NCBI GenBank assembly: GCA_015654595.1
Contig: JAATGQ010000074.1
Coordinates: forward strand, 1 to 64,000
DNA length: 64,000 nt
Origin: Chitinophagales bacterium
GTDB lineage: Bacteria; Bacteroidota; Bacteroidia; Chitinophagales; Chitinophagaceae
Reading direction: 5' to 3'
This document shows positions 8,352-18,156 of this stretch, piece after piece; the stretch's first letter is position 1; every line of letters begins with the position of its first letter. The position numbers and the translations under genes were made by a program. The notes beneath the pieces were generated by a model, which was given only the letters and a program-made list of their open reading frames with translations, made no database searches and was not told the origin of the DNA.

Positions 8352-9121
8352 AACGCGGCGTCTTTGTCGAGGAATAAATGGAAGGTGTCTCCACGAAGCC
8401 CAACCCGCATCGCTTCCATAGCGATCACTTCTGTAGGAGCAATATTGCCCAGGTTGACATTGCAGCCGATCAATTCGATAAAATACAACTGCTGCGCTTT
8501 TTGCGGCGCTTCCCAAAGGATCTTTTCAGCAGGGATCTGCGTCAGGATCTCCTGTACCAGCCCTTCCCGAACTTCTCCGCTGCCGCGGTAAATACCCACA
8601 TTACCAGCTTCACGCGCTTCAGCAATAACATAAGAAGCGCCGGCATTCAACTCCGCAGACATCAGCTCGATCCACTTGTAAGGAGGAATGATATGCGCTG
8701 CATCCTTGCTGCCTACTTCGCTGAAAACGGTACCATGCTTGGTCAGCTTCTCGATATAGCCGCACTTCTCATTATGAGGGATAGTAATGGAACCATCACT
8801 CACTTCCATATGCGTAATGCCGTAATCCTTAAGCACTGAAATATAGTCGTCGAACTGACCTCTGATCAAAAAGGCTTCAAACAAAGTACCGCCAAAATAT
8901 ACAGGAAGACCGTAGGACTGATAGACTTCGATCTTCTCCCGAAGATTCGGCGTCACAAAAGACGTCCCAAATCCCAACTTCACTACATCCACATGCGGGT
9001 GCGCCACACTCAAAAAATTCTTTGCTTCTTCGATGCTCAACCCCTTGTCCATTACCATTGTAATACCATTCGTCCTGGGCTTCTCCAGCCGCTCGGGCAT
9101 TTGCGTAAGTTTAAAGTTCAT
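8348..9121 (-). CDS. phosphosulfolactate synthase (ComA) family protein
   Basis: 257-residue TIM-barrel protein of the ComA family, which in methanogens joins phosphoenolpyruvate and sulfite to (R)-phosphosulfolactate for coenzyme M. Visible family features: RTNGITMVMDKG near the start, KLGFGTS, VYFGGTLFE, SDGSITIPHNEKCGYI and AEAREAGNVGIYRGSG. No other coenzyme M gene is nearby. In Bacteroidota a link to sulfonate or sulfonolipid precursors is possible but inferred. It is translationally coupled to aroE (4-base overlap). A possible -7 box lies at 9193-9200. Confidence 0.88.
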   Translation of the reverse strand: MNFKLTQMPERLEKPRTNGITMVMDKGLSIEEAKNFLSVAHPHVDVVKLGFGTSFVTPNLREKIEVYQSYGLPVYFGGTLFEAFLIRGQFDDYISVLKDYGITHMEVSDGSITIPHNEKCGYIEKLTKHGTVFSEVGSKDAAHIIPPYKWIELMSAELNAGASYVIAEAREAGNVGIYRGSGEVREGLVQEILTQIPAEKILWEAPQKAQQLYFIELIGCNVNLGNIAPTEVIAMEAMRVGLRGDTFHLFLDKDAAL

Positions 9122-9192
9122 CCTGTTTATTTCCGGTTTTAATGAAAGTTAATAGAATCGGATTTTAAAAAGACGGTTTATAACAACCGCCG

Positions 9193-9200
9193 CAAAAATA
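9193..9200 (-). promoter_or_regulatory. comA-like/aroE -7 box
   Basis: Minus-strand TATTTTTG fits TAnnTTTG, 72 bases before the ATG at 9121. The -33 element is not well placed. The rest of the 9122-9353 spacer holds two copies of GCGCCTCCGCCG (near 9280 and 9306) and no gene. Confidence 0.4.
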
Positions 9201-9353
9201 GGAAACTATCGCATACAATGCGGAATGACAACAAGTGATAGAATATTATAATGTAATTAAAATTGCACACCCCCGTAAGCGCCTCCGCCGGTCGGGTCTG
9301 CGAGCGCCTCCGCCGACGATGTCCGCCCCCTTGCGATCAAGCGTTCTTTAGCC

Positions 9354-10778
9354 CTACTGCTGTGATTTTGATTTCTTATACCGGGCGATCAGATCGACCA
9401 CCGGCTGATATTGTAGAATAACCGGGTTGAGCTCCAACAGCTTCTTCAACAGCTTAGGCGCCTTCGTCATCGCCGTCTCCAGCTGTATCATGCCCTCCCG
9501 ACTCTTTCCAAGAGCAAAATTGACGGCGGAAAGATAAAAAATAAACAATGGCTTTCCCCCAGTGATCTTGATAGCCGCCTCGACCTGCTCCAGCGCCTCC
9601 TCAAAATACTCCGCATTATAAAGACAACGGATCAGCGCTTCCCAGCTGGATACATTACGCGGTCTGATCCTGACCACATTCGAAAAGAACTGGATCGCCT
9701 CCTTGAAATCCCCCATCTGCATCTTACACTCCCCCATCGCCAGGTTATACTCCGGCTGCAAAGGATGGATACGAATGGCCGCCTCCAGTTGCTTTACCCC
9801 CTGCACCCATTGCTCCTCGTTGATATAAGTACACGCCAGCTTATAATACAACTTGCTGTCATCGGGATTCAAATGCGACGCTTTTCTATAGTAAAAACGA
9901 GCCTGCGCATAATTGTCAAGCTTATCATAACAATGCCCGATCGCCTCATAGATCACATCCTCAGGTCTCGATAACTCGATCACCTTTTCCAGCGCCTCGA
10001 TCGCATCTTTATATTTTCTAAGCCGGATATAAGCGTCGCCCATATTCCGGTAAGCATAATCGAACTTCTCATCGATAACCAGCGCATACTTGTAGGCGTC
10101 AACCGCCTTCTCGTACAACTTCAACCCCTGAAACGCCGCCGCGAGGTTGAACCACGCCAGTTCGTTATAAGGTATCTCATCGATGATCTGCTGATGCAGC
10201 CTTATACTCTCTTCGTTCCGACCCGTAAAATCCGTCCAGAAACAAATCTTATACAAGGCCTCTTCATTACCCGGGTCCTGCTCCAGAACCAGCTTCAGAC
10301 AATCGAATATCTTATCGAATTCTTCATAATCATCATACACATCCGCCAGCTCGAACAAAAGCTCCAGCCGCTCCTCTCCCTCAAAATGCAAAAGCGCGCT
10401 CTCCAGCAGCCCGGCCGCCTTTTGAGGCTGGTCCAGCGCCAGATACGCATCCGTTTTTAAAATGTAAAGATTAATGTCGCTGCCGTCGAGTAATTCCACC
10501 TGCTCAAGAATTGCCAGCGCCTCGTGATAGCGCCGTGTCGCAATCATCAGGTCTGCTTTTTTGATCAGTAAGGCCGAAGAATAAGGATACTGCTCAATCC
10601 CCAACTCCACCGCTTCAATAGCCTGGATCAGATCTTCCGTGTCATCAAAATAGTCAATTATCCTCTCAAATGCTTCTTCCTCCAGAAAACTATGACGACG
10701 GCCGCTTTTCAAATCCTGGTACTGCTTCAATAACTCCTTCATTTCTTCCCGATCCTGATGGTATGGATTTTCTTGCAT
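9354..10778 (-). CDS. tetratricopeptide repeat protein
   Basis: 474 residues without a signal peptide, built almost wholly of TPR units of 34 residues; clear ones carry the A-x-Y/F pattern (for example AWFNLAAAFQGLKLYEKAVD and AYRNMGDAYIRLRKYKDAIE). TPR superhelices bind protein partners, so a cytoplasmic scaffold role is likely, but the partner is unknown. The N-terminus (MQENPYHQDREEMKELLKQY) is charged and may be a coiled coil. It stands alone between two spacers and shows no catalytic domain. Confidence 0.88.
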   Translation of the reverse strand: MQENPYHQDREEMKELLKQYQDLKSGRRHSFLEEEAFERIIDYFDDTEDLIQAIEAVELGIEQYPYSSALLIKKADLMIATRRYHEALAILEQVELLDGSDINLYILKTDAYLALDQPQKAAGLLESALLHFEGEERLELLFELADVYDDYEEFDKIFDCLKLVLEQDPGNEEALYKICFWTDFTGRNEESIRLHQQIIDEIPYNELAWFNLAAAFQGLKLYEKAVDAYKYALVIDEKFDYAYRNMGDAYIRLRKYKDAIEALEKVIELSRPEDVIYEAIGHCYDKLDNYAQARFYYRKASHLNPDDSKLYYKLACTYINEEQWVQGVKQLEAAIRIHPLQPEYNLAMGECKMQMGDFKEAIQFFSNVVRIRPRNVSSWEALIRCLYNAEYFEEALEQVEAAIKITGGKPLFIFYLSAVNFALGKSREGMIQLETAMTKAPKLLKKLLELNPVILQYQPVVDLIARYKKSKSQQ

Positions 10779-11183
10779 GTGTTAAAGGTTATCGTAAGTT
10801 ACACGAATAAAATCTGACTTCCGAAAATAGTTATCCCCCTGCAAAGCACATATAAACCCTCCCTGCGCGCATAATCTATCCCACAGACCCTGCACTCACC
10901 TTTTACTGTATTCCCCATGCCGGTAAAAAGCATAATATCCCTCCAGGATTAAAAGATCATCCACTGGCAACCCGCAGCCGCATAACAGCGTAATTAATAA
11001 GGGAAAACACCGGAAAAAACCCTAAAAGGTTAGAAAGCATTAAAAACCTAACTTATAAGGGTCTAAAGATCAAAGCGTTAAAGGTTTATTAAATTTAATG
11101 CTCAACGGTTAAAAAATACCCAAATTTATTTTCTATATTTGTGTTTAGAAATGCTTATACCAAGTAACATAGGAGCGAGGAAA
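10779..11183. other. AT-rich promoter spacer
   Basis: 405 bases between divergent genes. No gene found. From about 11000 to 11130 it is AT-rich with scattered AAAGGTT and AAAACCT motifs, and it ends in the -7 box listed separately. Confidence 0.6.
11134..11141 (+). promoter_or_regulatory. -7 box for the small secreted protein
   Basis: TATATTTG fits TAnnTTTG exactly; no TTG is seen 19-21 bases upstream. Transcription would start near 11148, about 35 bases before the ATG. Confidence 0.55.
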
Positions 11184-11543
11184 ATGATGCGCAAATTGCT
11201 CATCAGCACCATGCTGGTTGCAGTGGTAGGGTTAGCCTTTGCCAGCAAAGGCGGCGGCGGAGAAAAGAAAGCCAATACCAGCATTCCGTTAAAAACAACT
11301 TTTACCCCCGTCAGGACCACCAATGGCTTTACGCTCAAAGCCGGCCCGTCCTACGCAGGCAGCTATCTGCTGAATACGGAAAAAACCAGCGGATACACCT
11401 CCTTCAACACACTGATCACCTATCAGAAAGGCAATAGCATCTATATCATGCCCTACAGATACAAGATCAACACTTCCATGTACCTCAACAACAGCGGCAG
11501 CAACCTGCAGCTGCTTGATCTGCGGGTAAATCTTCACAGATAA
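11184..11543 (+). CDS. small secreted hypothetical protein
   Basis: 119 residues from ATG-ATG at 11184 (MMRKLLIS), preceded by the purine-rich GGAGCGAGG. A signal peptide (MMRKLLISTMLVAVVGLAFA) is followed by a glycine/lysine stretch SKGGGGEKK and a mature domain of about 90 residues rich in T, N and Y. No family recognised. The next bases (11544-11633) are a C-rich spacer. The convergent gene at 11634 is on the other strand. Confidence 0.7.
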   Translation: MMRKLLISTMLVAVVGLAFASKGGGGEKKANTSIPLKTTFTPVRTTNGFTLKAGPSYAGSYLLNTEKTSGYTSFNTLITYQKGNSIYIMPYRYKINTSMYLNNSGSNLQLLDLRVNLHR

Positions 11544-11633
11544 CCTTGCGCCCCTCCCAAGCGACACATCCCCTGTCCTCAATTGCATAACTATGCAATC
11601 CCCTCGCCTCCGCCACGCCGCAGCCCCATATCC

Positions 11634-12290
11634 CTATCCCCCGATATTCATTTTCTTGCTCTCCTCGTAATTCAACTCGCGGTAACCAGAACTCGGAATG
11701 TCAAACTTTGACTCAGGCACCGGATTCAGATTGATCCGTGAGATCCGATAGCTGATCTTCACACTCCCATTCGTCAGGTCATACTCCAATGGCACCCCGT
11801 CCAGCGCCCGGAAAGGAGGCTCATACTGCCTGTTCTCCACCAATATGTCCCTGGTATAATAAACGGAAATAATAGCCCCGGATTTGGTCTGCCCCACCGC
11901 CTTGATACAGTGATACCCGGCAATCTCCTTTGTTTCTGTCGTGTTCTTAAACACAATGCCGTCATACAGCTTGTTCCGCTCCGCCCAGTTATCCGCATTC
12001 AGCCTGATCAACAGCTTTTGGCCGCTAACCTCTTTTAAGATAACCGCCAGACCCGTATTGGCATCAAAAAATGTAGTGGAAGAAAAAAGAGAGCTGGTCA
12101 TTTCCGACCGGCTCTTATTACCTTTTATATACACCGTATGAACGGCGCTTTCAATATTCTTGTCCTGCGACGTAACGGAATAATCGTACACCAGCGTAAG
12201 CTCGGAAACCTTCTTTTGAGCCTCGGCCTTGAAAAGAGGTCCCAAAACAAAACTCAACAGCAAAAAGACAACGTAGATCGGATTTCTCAT
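11634..12290 (-). CDS. exported hypothetical protein, DUF4412/GLPGLI-like
   Basis: 218 residues from MRNPIYVVFLL. The signal peptide ends FKAEAQKK. The mature part reads like outer-envelope beta-strand proteins of the DUF4412/GLPGLI type: a TLVYDYSVTSQ opening, the KGNKSRSEM strand, EIAGYHCIKAVG and a YTRDILVENRQYEPPFRAL stretch. Such proteins are common in Bacteroidota and have no known biochemical role. The frame extends to 12500, but that part is low-complexity basic sequence overlapping the end of yidC. The spacer 12291-12471 is C-rich and empty. Confidence 0.72.
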   Translation of the reverse strand: MRNPIYVVFLLLSFVLGPLFKAEAQKKVSELTLVYDYSVTSQDKNIESAVHTVYIKGNKSRSEMTSSLFSSTTFFDANTGLAVILKEVSGQKLLIRLNADNWAERNKLYDGIVFKNTTETKEIAGYHCIKAVGQTKSGAIISVYYTRDILVENRQYEPPFRALDGVPLEYDLTNGSVKISYRISRINLNPVPESKFDIPSSGYRELNYEESKKMNIGG

Positions 12291-12471
12291 AATATTTGAA
12301 GGGATTTCATCGGATAAGCCGATAAAAATAAGAAACCCCCTCCAAACCTGCAAATCCCCGCCGGCCACGCCCAAATCCATTCGTCTGGATACCTGCCCCC
12401 GTCCTCCCCACTGGCTGCAGCAGCGCTCACGCCGCTCCCTGCGCCTGCTCACGCACCCATGGCCCAATCCC

Positions 12472-14289
12472 CTATTTCTTTCCCTGTCTTTTCTGGGCAT
12501 CCTTCTGCGCCTCCTGGATCTGCTCCATCCGCTGCTGCCATTTCGACTTTACCTTCGGCTTAGCCCTGTTCTCCTGCAGCTTTACCAGGATCTTCTCATG
12601 ATCGATAATATAGTTCTGAATAACAAACTGGAGAATCAGCGTTATAAGATTCGAAACGGTATAATACCACGTCAACGCACTCGGCAGCCCGTTAAAGAAG
12701 ATCAACAGGAATACCGGCATGATATAAGGCATATACTTCATCGCCGGATTGCTCTGATCAGGCGTCATGCTCATACCATACAAAGAGATCAAAAAGCTTG
12801 TCGTAACAGCCGTCAGCGCGAAAAGACTGATATGATCCCAACCCAGGATTGAAAACCCGAAATTCAAGATGCTGTCATAAGAAGACAGATCATGCGACCA
12901 CAAAAAGCTCTCTCCCCGCAGTCCGATATTGGAGTTGAAGAAACTATACAACGCAAAGAAGATCGGGATCTGCAACAACGCCGGTATACATCCCCCCAGC
13001 GGATTCACGCCCGCCTCCCGGAAAAGTTTCATCTGCTCCATCCCCACAGCCTGTTGATCATCCCCAACCCGCTTCTTCATCGCCTCGATCTCAGGACGTA
13101 ATGCCTTCATCTTCGCGCCGCTGAGATAACTGCTGTAAACCAGCGGGGAAGTGAAAAGACGAATAAACAAGGTCAACAACAAAATAGCTATGCCAAAACT
13201 GGCAATGTGTTGTTTGAAGAAACCAAACACGGGCATGATAATATAAACGTTGATAGGACGCACAAAAGCATACATACCCCTCCCCAGATCGATGATCCGC
13301 GTCATTCCCGGCGCCTGCTTTTCCAGGATCGAAAAATCATTGGGGCCGTAATACAACTGGAAGTTCAGCGCAGTCGACGCAGCAGCCGGGATCTTGGCCT
13401 GCAATGCCGCATCCACCCTCGAAACCATCACAGACGAGTCGGCCGTCTCCTTCGCCATATGCACTACACCAGAAGTAAACGGTTCCTTGGCGATCAGCGT
13501 CATGTTGAAGAACTGCTGAGAGATAGACAGCCACTGAACCGGCTTTTCAAAAGTCCGCTCGGTCTTCGAAACCATATAATCGAACTGACCGTCTTCGTAA
13601 TAGGACAAACCAGCAAGCCGGCGTTCGTACTTAGCGTCCTTTTGCGTTTTTGCAACGCGCGCCTGCCAGGCCAGATTGAAATTATTCTGTGTGAAAAGTT
13701 TGTCCGGACTTCCAATATTGATCTTCCAGTCGATCAGGTAGTCGTTCGGGCGGATCGTATACGCATGAACCAACGACTGCCCGGCAGGCGTTGGAAGACG
13801 AAACATCACCGTCTGACTTCCATCCGCATTCTTCGTTACCTCCCCATCCCTGAAATAAAGACTGGCAATCTGCGAAGACTGCCCCTGAGCCGTATTGATC
13901 GTATAGTCGAATTGATTGTCGGAACCAGGCCTGATCAAATGAACCTGGGTGCTGTCATATGCTTTGAAATTCTTAAGCTCCACGCTTACCGGCTGACCAC
14001 CCTTATTGCTGAAAATAACCTTGATCACCTCGTTCTCAACCGTCGTGAAATGCTCTTTACCGGTGAATGCTGCCGCAAAACTGTTAGAGTCCACCGCAGC
14101 AGGAACCGACGCAGTTGCAGTATCCTTCGCCTTCTCTTCAGCAGCCTGCCTGGCCTTCACCAGGGCGGCACTGTCAGCCTGGTGCTTTCTGATCGCCTCC
14201 AGCTCATGGCTGTTTTTGGTCGATATGAACAAATAAGCGAAGAGCAAAACCCCCAGCAGCACAAAACCAATAACCGTATTACGATCCAT
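12472..14289 (-). CDS. yidC: membrane protein insertase YidC
   Basis: Inserts inner-membrane proteins alone or with SecYEG. 605 residues from MDRNTVIGFVLLG (Met at 14295 is an alternative two codons earlier). An N-terminal membrane anchor, a large periplasmic domain (about 60-350) and the C-terminal bundle of about five helices with MKALRPEIEAMKKR and the GGCIPALLQIPIFFALYSF segment fit gram-negative YidC. A basic C-terminal tail (KVKSKWQQRMEQIQEAQKD) probably contacts the ribosome. It follows pyrG but has its own -7 box. Confidence 0.95.
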   Translation of the reverse strand: MDRNTVIGFVLLGVLLFAYLFISTKNSHELEAIRKHQADSAALVKARQAAEEKAKDTATASVPAAVDSNSFAAAFTGKEHFTTVENEVIKVIFSNKGGQPVSVELKNFKAYDSTQVHLIRPGSDNQFDYTINTAQGQSSQIASLYFRDGEVTKNADGSQTVMFRLPTPAGQSLVHAYTIRPNDYLIDWKINIGSPDKLFTQNNFNLAWQARVAKTQKDAKYERRLAGLSYYEDGQFDYMVSKTERTFEKPVQWLSISQQFFNMTLIAKEPFTSGVVHMAKETADSSVMVSRVDAALQAKIPAAASTALNFQLYYGPNDFSILEKQAPGMTRIIDLGRGMYAFVRPINVYIIMPVFGFFKQHIASFGIAILLLTLFIRLFTSPLVYSSYLSGAKMKALRPEIEAMKKRVGDDQQAVGMEQMKLFREAGVNPLGGCIPALLQIPIFFALYSFFNSNIGLRGESFLWSHDLSSYDSILNFGFSILGWDHISLFALTAVTTSFLISLYGMSMTPDQSNPAMKYMPYIMPVFLLIFFNGLPSALTWYYTVSNLITLILQFVIQNYIIDHEKILVKLQENRAKPKVKSKWQQRMEQIQEAQKDAQKRQGKK

Positions 14290-14315
14290 TCCCATATTAT
14301 GTTTTTTAGGAAGTG

Positions 14316-14323
14316 CAAATATA
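14316..14323 (-). promoter_or_regulatory. yidC -7 box
   Basis: Minus-strand TATATTTG, 27 bases before the yidC ATG at 14289. Confidence 0.5.
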
Positions 14324-14337
14324 GGGTAAATGAAGAA

Positions 14338-14366
14338 CGGCGCAGCGGAGAAACCCCACTGCGCCG
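14338..14366 (-). terminator. hairpin after pyrG
   Basis: CGGCGCAG pairs with CTGCGCCG (8-base stem, 13-base loop) between the pyrG stop and the yidC promoter; tail only weakly T-rich. Confidence 0.45.
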
Positions 14367-14394
14367 GTGAAATTTAGGCTAAAGCTCAGGTAAT

Positions 14395-16047
14395 TTAGAT
14401 CATCTCGCTCTGCAGCAACGGATTCCGGACCGAATTCTTCAATTCGGAGAAGTCCTTGGCAGCCTTGATAAAATGTACAAATATCGGTTGGGGATTCTCC
14501 ACCGTGCTCTTCAATTCCGGATGGTACTGCACCCCGAAAAAGAAAGGATGCGTCGGCAGCTCGATGATCTCGACAAGACCGCTTTCCGGATTGGAACCGC
14601 TGGCAACCAGCCCCGCCTGCTCCATCTGTTGCAGATACGCATTATTGAACTCCCAGCGATGCCGGTGTCTTTCCGTGATCTCAGACTTGCCGCCATAGAT
14701 CTTCGACGCCAGAGACCCTTCCTTTAATGTACAGGGATAGGATCCAAGCCGCATTGTCCCGCCCTTGGCAGTCACCTTCTTTTGCTCTTCCATCAGATCA
14801 ATAACAGGGTAAGGAGTATGCACGTTCATTTCCGTCGAATGCGCGTCAGTCAATCCCAGCACATTACGCGCATATTCAATGACCGCCATCTGCATCCCCA
14901 GGCAGATGCCAAAGAAAGGCAGCTTGTTCTCACGGGCATACTTTACGGCAATGATCTTCCCTTCTACACCCCGGTGTCCAAACCCCGGGGTAACCAATAA
15001 CCCATCCAGGTTCCCCAGCTTCTCGGCCACATTCTCTTCGGTGATAAACTCACTGTGCACATTCACTACCTGAACCTTGCACTCATTCATAGCGCCCGCA
15101 TGCACAAAAGACTCCAGGATGGATTTATATGCATCCTGCAGCTCGATATATTTTCCGATCAGGCCGATCGTAACCTTGCTCTTTGGATATTTCAACTTGT
15201 CCAGGAATTCCTTCCAGACACCCAGCTCCGGCTCATGATAATGCGTGATGTTCATTTTCTTCAGACAGATCAGATCCAGCTTCTCCCGCATCATCGTCAA
15301 CGGCACCTCATAAATAGTAGGCATATCCGCAGCCTCGATCACCGCCTCCGGCTTTACATTACAAAAAAGCGCAATCTTCTTGCGGATATCCGGAGACAAA
15401 GGCTCCTCCGTTCGACATACAATAATATTAGGATGTACCCCTTCCTGGCTCAACATCCGAACGCTATGCTGCGTCGGCTTCGTCTTCAATTCCTTTGCCG
15501 CCTTCAGATAAGGGATCAGCGTCAAATGGATCACCAAACAATCCTCCTCCGGCATCTCCCATTGCAGCTGACGAACCGCCTCGATAAAAGGCAGCGACTC
15601 GATATCACCTACCGTTCCACCCAGCTCCGTAATGATAATATCATATTTATTACCCTGCCCCAGCAACAACATCCTCCGCTTGATCTCATCGGTAATATGC
15701 GGAATGACCTGTACCGTCTTTCCAAGATAAGCCCCTTCCCGCTCCTTGTTGATCACCGTCTGGTAGATCTTACCCGTCGTCACGTTATTCGCCTGCGAGG
15801 TAAAAATATTCAGAAAACGCTCGTAATGCCCCAGATCCAGATCCGTCTCGGCGCCATCCTCCGTCACAAAACACTCGCCATGCTCGTAAGGATTCAAGGT
15901 CCCCGGATCCACATTGATATAAGGATCGAACTTCTGAATAGTAACTCTAAGCCCCCTGGCTTGCAATAATTTAGCAAGCGAAGCTGCAATAATTCCCTTT
16001 CCGAGCGAAGACGTTACGCCACCTGTTACAAAAATATACTTAGCCAT
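14395..16047 (-). CDS. pyrG: CTP synthase
   Basis: Makes CTP from UTP, ATP and glutamine. 550 residues. The synthetase domain (1 to about 275) opens [19 protein letters not shown] with the P-loop, and has [15 protein letters not shown] and [11 protein letters not shown]. The class I glutamine amidotransferase domain carries the nucleophile C382 in FFGICLGMQ and the His-Pro-Glu near residue 520 (GVQYHPE). Feedback by CTP is expected for the family. The 5' spacer (16048-16140) is AT-rich; no clear promoter was found. Confidence 0.97.
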   Translation of the reverse strand: MAKYIFVTGGVTSSLGKGIIAASLAKLLQARGLRVTIQKFDPYINVDPGTLNPYEHGECFVTEDGAETDLDLGHYERFLNIFTSQANNVTTGKIYQTVINKEREGAYLGKTVQVIPHITDEIKRRMLLLGQGNKYDIIITELGGTVGDIESLPFIEAVRQLQWEMPEEDCLVIHLTLIPYLKAAKELKTKPTQHSVRMLSQEGVHPNIIVCRTEEPLSPDIRKKIALFCNVKPEAVIEAADMPTIYEVPLTMMREKLDLICLKKMNITHYHEPELGVWKEFLDKLKYPKSKVTIGLIGKYIELQDAYKSILESFVHAGAMNECKVQVVNVHSEFITEENVAEKLGNLDGLLVTPGFGHRGVEGKIIAVKYARENKLPFFGICLGMQMAVIEYARNVLGLTDAHSTEMNVHTPYPVIDLMEEQKKVTAKGGTMRLGSYPCTLKEGSLASKIYGGKSEITERHRHRWEFNNAYLQQMEQAGLVASGSNPESGLVEIIELPTHPFFFGVQYHPELKSTVENPQPIFVHFIKAAKDFSELKNSVRNPLLQSEMI

Positions 16048-16360
16048 AAAATGGTCAATTAATTACTACTCAATTAATTTATTATTAAATGCGATGTTGT
16101 GTTATTGCGCGACAGGCGATATATAATATCTTAGCATTCTTCGCTTCTAACTAAACTCCTCATTTGTCACTGGCATAAAAAGCAATACGCCAGCGATCAA
16201 ATGTCTTTCGGTAACATTTAATTCAGACCCGATACCCGAGTCCTGGTCACTGTTTGACCTGATGAAAAAAACTACAAAGGGGAAATTCCAAGAGGTCATG
16301 CAAAGATACATAAAAAAACAGACCACCTCTTCAGCCGGTCTATTTTCCAACAAAGATTTT

Positions 16361-16490
16361 CTTTGCCGGACATAAGACAAAAAAAGCGCCGCCTACTTTT
16401 ACCAGTAGGCGGCCCCCTGGCAAAGTTCCCCTTTGCCAGGACATAAGACAAAAAATTGCCGCCTACTTTTAACAAGAGGCGGCAATTTCC
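16361..16490 (-). repeat. tandem duplicated terminator units
   Basis: Two 70-base units start with CTTTGCC(A)GGACATAAGAC (16361 and 16431) and each holds a hairpin: stem 16388-16396/16405-16413 with an 8-base loop, and stem 16455-16463/16478-16486 with a 14-base loop. On the minus strand the stems are followed by GCTTTTTTTG and TTTTTTG, so both look like intrinsic terminators for the gene ending at 16515. The remaining part of 16048-16514 has no supported gene. Confidence 0.75.
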
Positions 16491-16514
16491 TTCTATTACA
16501 TAACTTCTTATTTT

Positions 16515-16703
16515 CTACTTGAACGCCGCCAGCGTATAGGACGTCTTTACTTTCATATCCTGGCTGACTTCTGCGCTCGCATTCCGGGTAAATTCCTTGG
16601 CGGAGGCTTTTTCAGATTGATTGATCTTGACTGCGTGTAAAACTGCGATACAGGCTATCTCAGCGACTAATACTAAGGCTGTCAGGGTCTTTCCTTTCTT
16701 CAT
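16515..16703 (-). CDS. small membrane-anchored or secreted hypothetical protein
   Basis: 62 residues. MKKGKTLTALVLVAEIACIA is a lysine start followed by a hydrophobic helix, then a polar tail with a short amphipathic character (SEKASAKEFTRNASAEVSQD). No family recognised. A coding call is supported by the leader and by the strong double terminator immediately downstream. The hydrophobic part contains no lipobox; a single membrane anchor or a cleaved signal are both possible. Confidence 0.55.
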   Translation of the reverse strand: MKKGKTLTALVLVAEIACIAVLHAVKINQSEKASAKEFTRNASAEVSQDMKVKTSYTLAAFK

Positions 16704-16973
16704 GGTATAATTGGATTTACAATGTCGGAAAATGTTCTAAGGGTTTTCTGCTCTGCGCGGTCACAAATTACGACCACAAAAACATAAACGCAAGTCAATA
16801 CTGAAATATTTTACTTAAAAGGCCAGAATCTACCCATCAACCTCCAGGAAAGCGTGCTTATCTTCCTTATTTTTATATTTTCCTAAAATTCTAGCAGTCC
16901 TTTACATATATGGATAAATTCTATTTACTGACTATGAATTTATTGCTATTTTGTTCTTGCTATTAATCCAACT

Positions 16974-18023
16974 ATGAAACACACCCTCGCTTTTCTGGCG
17001 TTTCTCCTGTCTTTTCTGAACAATACCCCGGCTCAAACACCCTTTTCCGCCCTGCCGGTTACCCGGATCGAACTTCCCGTTCACCCACAGCCCGAGCCCA
17101 GCTCCCAGCTCATCTATAACCATATCGAAGTACTGGACCAACGACCCGACACCGCCAGGATAGGTATCCATACCTCCGAATCCCTGCTGGCAGCGAAAAC
17201 CGGCCAGCTTGCATTTATATCCCCGGCAGCCGCGGCCCTCTCCGACTGGTTTAATCTCCATTATACACGACCCGACGCGGCCTATTCCGCCCTGATCGTA
17301 TTTCGGACCCTCTGGCTCTCGGACGCCAACTTTATAAGAGAGGATATCGTTAAACAGCCCGAACTAAACAATGCCCAAACCTGCCTCCGCGTAAAAGCAG
17401 AGGTCTACGCAGGGCGCGATGGCCAATACCTTCCCCTCTTCCGGATGGATACCCTGCTGATCAACCTTTACCCCGGATCAGGCTATCAGATAAAAGCGCC
17501 ATACGGAGACTGGAAAAAACAACTGACCGACCTGCTCATAGAGATGATCGAAAGATCCGCCGCAACCATCGCCTGGAAAGAAGTCAATAGCTCTCCCATT
17601 AGCCGGATGAAGATCGACTCATTCAACCACACACGCTTCAACTATCCCGTCGATACTGTCACCGCCCTGGCTCCCGGCGTTTATGCCAGCTTTAACGAAT
17701 TCCGGAACAATGCCCCGTCCATCCGGTCATACCAGATTCAGATGGATGGAAAAGACCAGTTACTCTATCTCCAGGATGCCGCAGGTAAATACTATTACTC
17801 CCACGAATCATGGGGCTACAGCGATGGAAAAACAATATTTGTAATGAGGAATGGCAAACTTTGCCCTGCATGGAGGGAAAGACAAGCACTATACTTTTTC
17901 GATACCAGCGAAAAACTGGTCACCCCCTTTATCCGGACACAAGGCCCATATAACAGTAAGAGAACCAAAAAGACCAAACACATCATCTACACCGTAGATA
18001 TGGACAAAGGCGGATCTTACTAA
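16974..18023 (+). CDS. secreted hypothetical protein
   Basis: 349 residues. The signal peptide MKHTLAFLAFLLSFLNNTPA is cut around AQ. The rest shows alternating strands and helices with no catalytic motif I know; two stretches stand out, LNNAQTCLRVKAEVYAGRDG and YYYSHESWGYSDGKTIFVM. It has two cysteines in the mature part. It is flanked by spacers on both sides (16704-16973, 270 bases, with no clear gene; 18024-18156, C-rich) and so is probably a single-gene unit. Function unknown. Confidence 0.72.
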   Translation: MKHTLAFLAFLLSFLNNTPAQTPFSALPVTRIELPVHPQPEPSSQLIYNHIEVLDQRPDTARIGIHTSESLLAAKTGQLAFISPAAAALSDWFNLHYTRPDAAYSALIVFRTLWLSDANFIREDIVKQPELNNAQTCLRVKAEVYAGRDGQYLPLFRMDTLLINLYPGSGYQIKAPYGDWKKQLTDLLIEMIERSAATIAWKEVNSSPISRMKIDSFNHTRFNYPVDTVTALAPGVYASFNEFRNNAPSIRSYQIQMDGKDQLLYLQDAAGKYYYSHESWGYSDGKTIFVMRNGKLCPAWRERQALYFFDTSEKLVTPFIRTQGPYNSKRTKKTKHIIYTVDMDKGGSY

Positions 18024-18156
18024 CCAAACCGCCGACCCGTCAGCCCGGCCTTCGGCAGTTCCCGCGCCGCGCCTTCGGCGATTCACCCTGCCAGGCCCCT
18101 GCCGGCCCTTCTTCAGCCCAACCCTGTTCCATTCACCCCGCGTCGCCCCGCCGGAG

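Noticed and set aside
15055-15969. 304-residue open frame on the plus strand
   Set aside because: Antisense shadow of pyrG.
16147-16380. 77-residue open frame on the minus strand
   Set aside because: Starts inside the duplicated terminator unit, has no leader or family pattern, and no start signal.
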